Shown: piece by piece, positions 63,650 through 64,000 of the stretch
How positions within the stretch are numbered: position 1 is the stretch's first letter
Layout of the letters: every line of letters begins with the position of its first letter
Source of the DNA: an uncultured beta proteobacterium
GTDB taxonomy: Bacteria; Pseudomonadota; Gammaproteobacteria; Burkholderiales; Burkholderiaceae_A
Assembly (NCBI GenBank): GCA_902586195.1
Contig: CACIGF010000002.1
Coordinates: 1 to 64,000 of the forward strand
Length of the DNA stretch: 64,000 nt
Direction: 5' to 3'
The notes under the pieces: model-generated
Seen by the model: only the letters and a program-made list of their open reading frames with translations
What the model was told of the DNA's origin: nothing
Database searches by the model: none
Made by a program: the position numbers and the translations under genes

Positions 63650-64000
63650 ATGCAACTTTATTGGTTAAGCGATACCATAGGAGTGTCTGATCAGATATCC
63701 CCAGGAGATGTGCTGGAGCTTTCGAGCTTAGGTGTAAAAAGTATTATTTGCAACAGACCAGATAGGGAAAGCGAGTCTGACCAGCCAGATGCTGAGTCAA
63801 TAAGGCAAGCTAGCAAAAAAATGGGAATAGAATTTGCATTTCATCCTGTTGAGAGTAACTTTCAAACAGAACATGATGCATCACAAATGGCAAAGCATTT
63901 ATGCGAGTTGCCAAAGCCGATCGTTGCATACTGTCGTTCCGGAGGAAGGTCAACCGCACTGATTGGGTTAGCCGAGCAATTACAATTTATCAATCTGCAA
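63650..64000 (+). CDS. DUF442-like phosphatase / sulfurtransferase domain protein, partial
   Basis: At least 117 residues to the window edge. The pattern YWLSDTIGVSDQISPGDV, SLGVKSIICNRPDRES, PDAESIRQASKKMGIEFAFHPV and the active loop AYCRSGGRSTAL is that of the DUF442 (beta-lactamase-hydrolase-like) phosphatase fold, with the catalytic CRSGGRS. Such domains are often joined to or near sulfur-oxidation and MBL-fold proteins. The C-terminus is missing, so a fusion partner cannot be excluded. An ATG at 63620 is in frame; 63650 is preferred with GAGAGA upstream. It is divergent from fbp. Confidence 0.8.
   Translation, partial: MQLYWLSDTIGVSDQISPGDVLELSSLGVKSIICNRPDRESESDQPDAESIRQASKKMGIEFAFHPVESNFQTEHDASQMAKHLCELPKPIVAYCRSGGRSTALIGLAEQLQFINLQ

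Overview
The window is an AT-rich stretch of a free-living proteobacterial chromosome. It encodes Calvin-cycle enzymes (fructose-1,6-bisphosphatase, phosphoribulokinase, class II aldolase), the thiosulfate carrier SoxYZ with a small c-type cytochrome, and a full cytochrome c maturation set, so a sulfur-oxidising autotroph is the natural reading. Several features point to a betaproteobacterial (Burkholderiales-like) relative: an mdh of the 328-329-residue cytosolic type divergent from sdhCD, a DUF2863-type protein, a thiC-thiO-thiS-thiG-thiE gene order, and a long ThiE with an N-terminal extension. This placement rests on remembered family distributions, not on a search.

Layout. 0-5 kb: sdhD (partial) and sdhC, mdh, a DUF2863-like gene, and a BtuB-like TonB receptor behind a cobalamin-riboswitch leader. 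5.4-12.2 kb: a compact ccm operon (ccmI, fused ccmAB, ccmC, ccmD, ccmE, ccmF, ccmG, ccmH). 12.2-27.8 kb: an accessory block with two small cyclic-nucleotide-binding-fold genes divergent from a metallo-beta-lactamase-fold gene, followed by five overlapping genes: a 2-kiloresidue TpsA exoprotein, a secreted CHAT (caspase-like) protein, a FecR-like exported protein, a CHASE2 class III nucleotide cyclase, and a TpsB transporter. 27.8-35.2 kb: a ten-gene Mrp/complex-I-like cation antiporter operon. 35.2-42.8 kb: tRNA-Pro, merR-like, ihfA, pheT, pheS, rplT, rpmI, infC, thrS, tRNA-Val. 43-52.5 kb: ppx and ppk, a split ferric-iron ABC transporter, fdhD, mobA, and two membrane proteins of unknown role, one with PDG repeats. 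52.7-63.6 kb: one long minus-strand series reading fbp-prk-fba-soxY-soxZ-cytochrome c-thiD-thiC-thiO-thiS-thiG-thiE-trmL. The window ends inside a DUF442-like phosphatase/sulfurtransferase gene.

How the genes fit together. Sox carriers and the cytochrome feed electrons from reduced sulfur into the respiratory chain. The Ccm system matures the cytochromes and the Calvin genes use the energy for carbon fixation. The Mrp-like complex probably couples ion gradients to this energy economy. The most unusual item is the 12.2-27.8 kb block. Its stop/start overlaps imply that a two-partner-secreted adhesin, a periplasmic caspase-like protein and a membrane nucleotide cyclase are made together, next to candidate nucleotide-binding effectors and a candidate hydrolase. 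I propose it as a cyclic-nucleotide-linked secretion or surface-sensing system. Other points of note are a CcmA-CcmB fusion, a CcmG/CcmH pair separated only by one in-frame stop, an AUA start for infC, and a candidate small RNA beside tRNA-Val.
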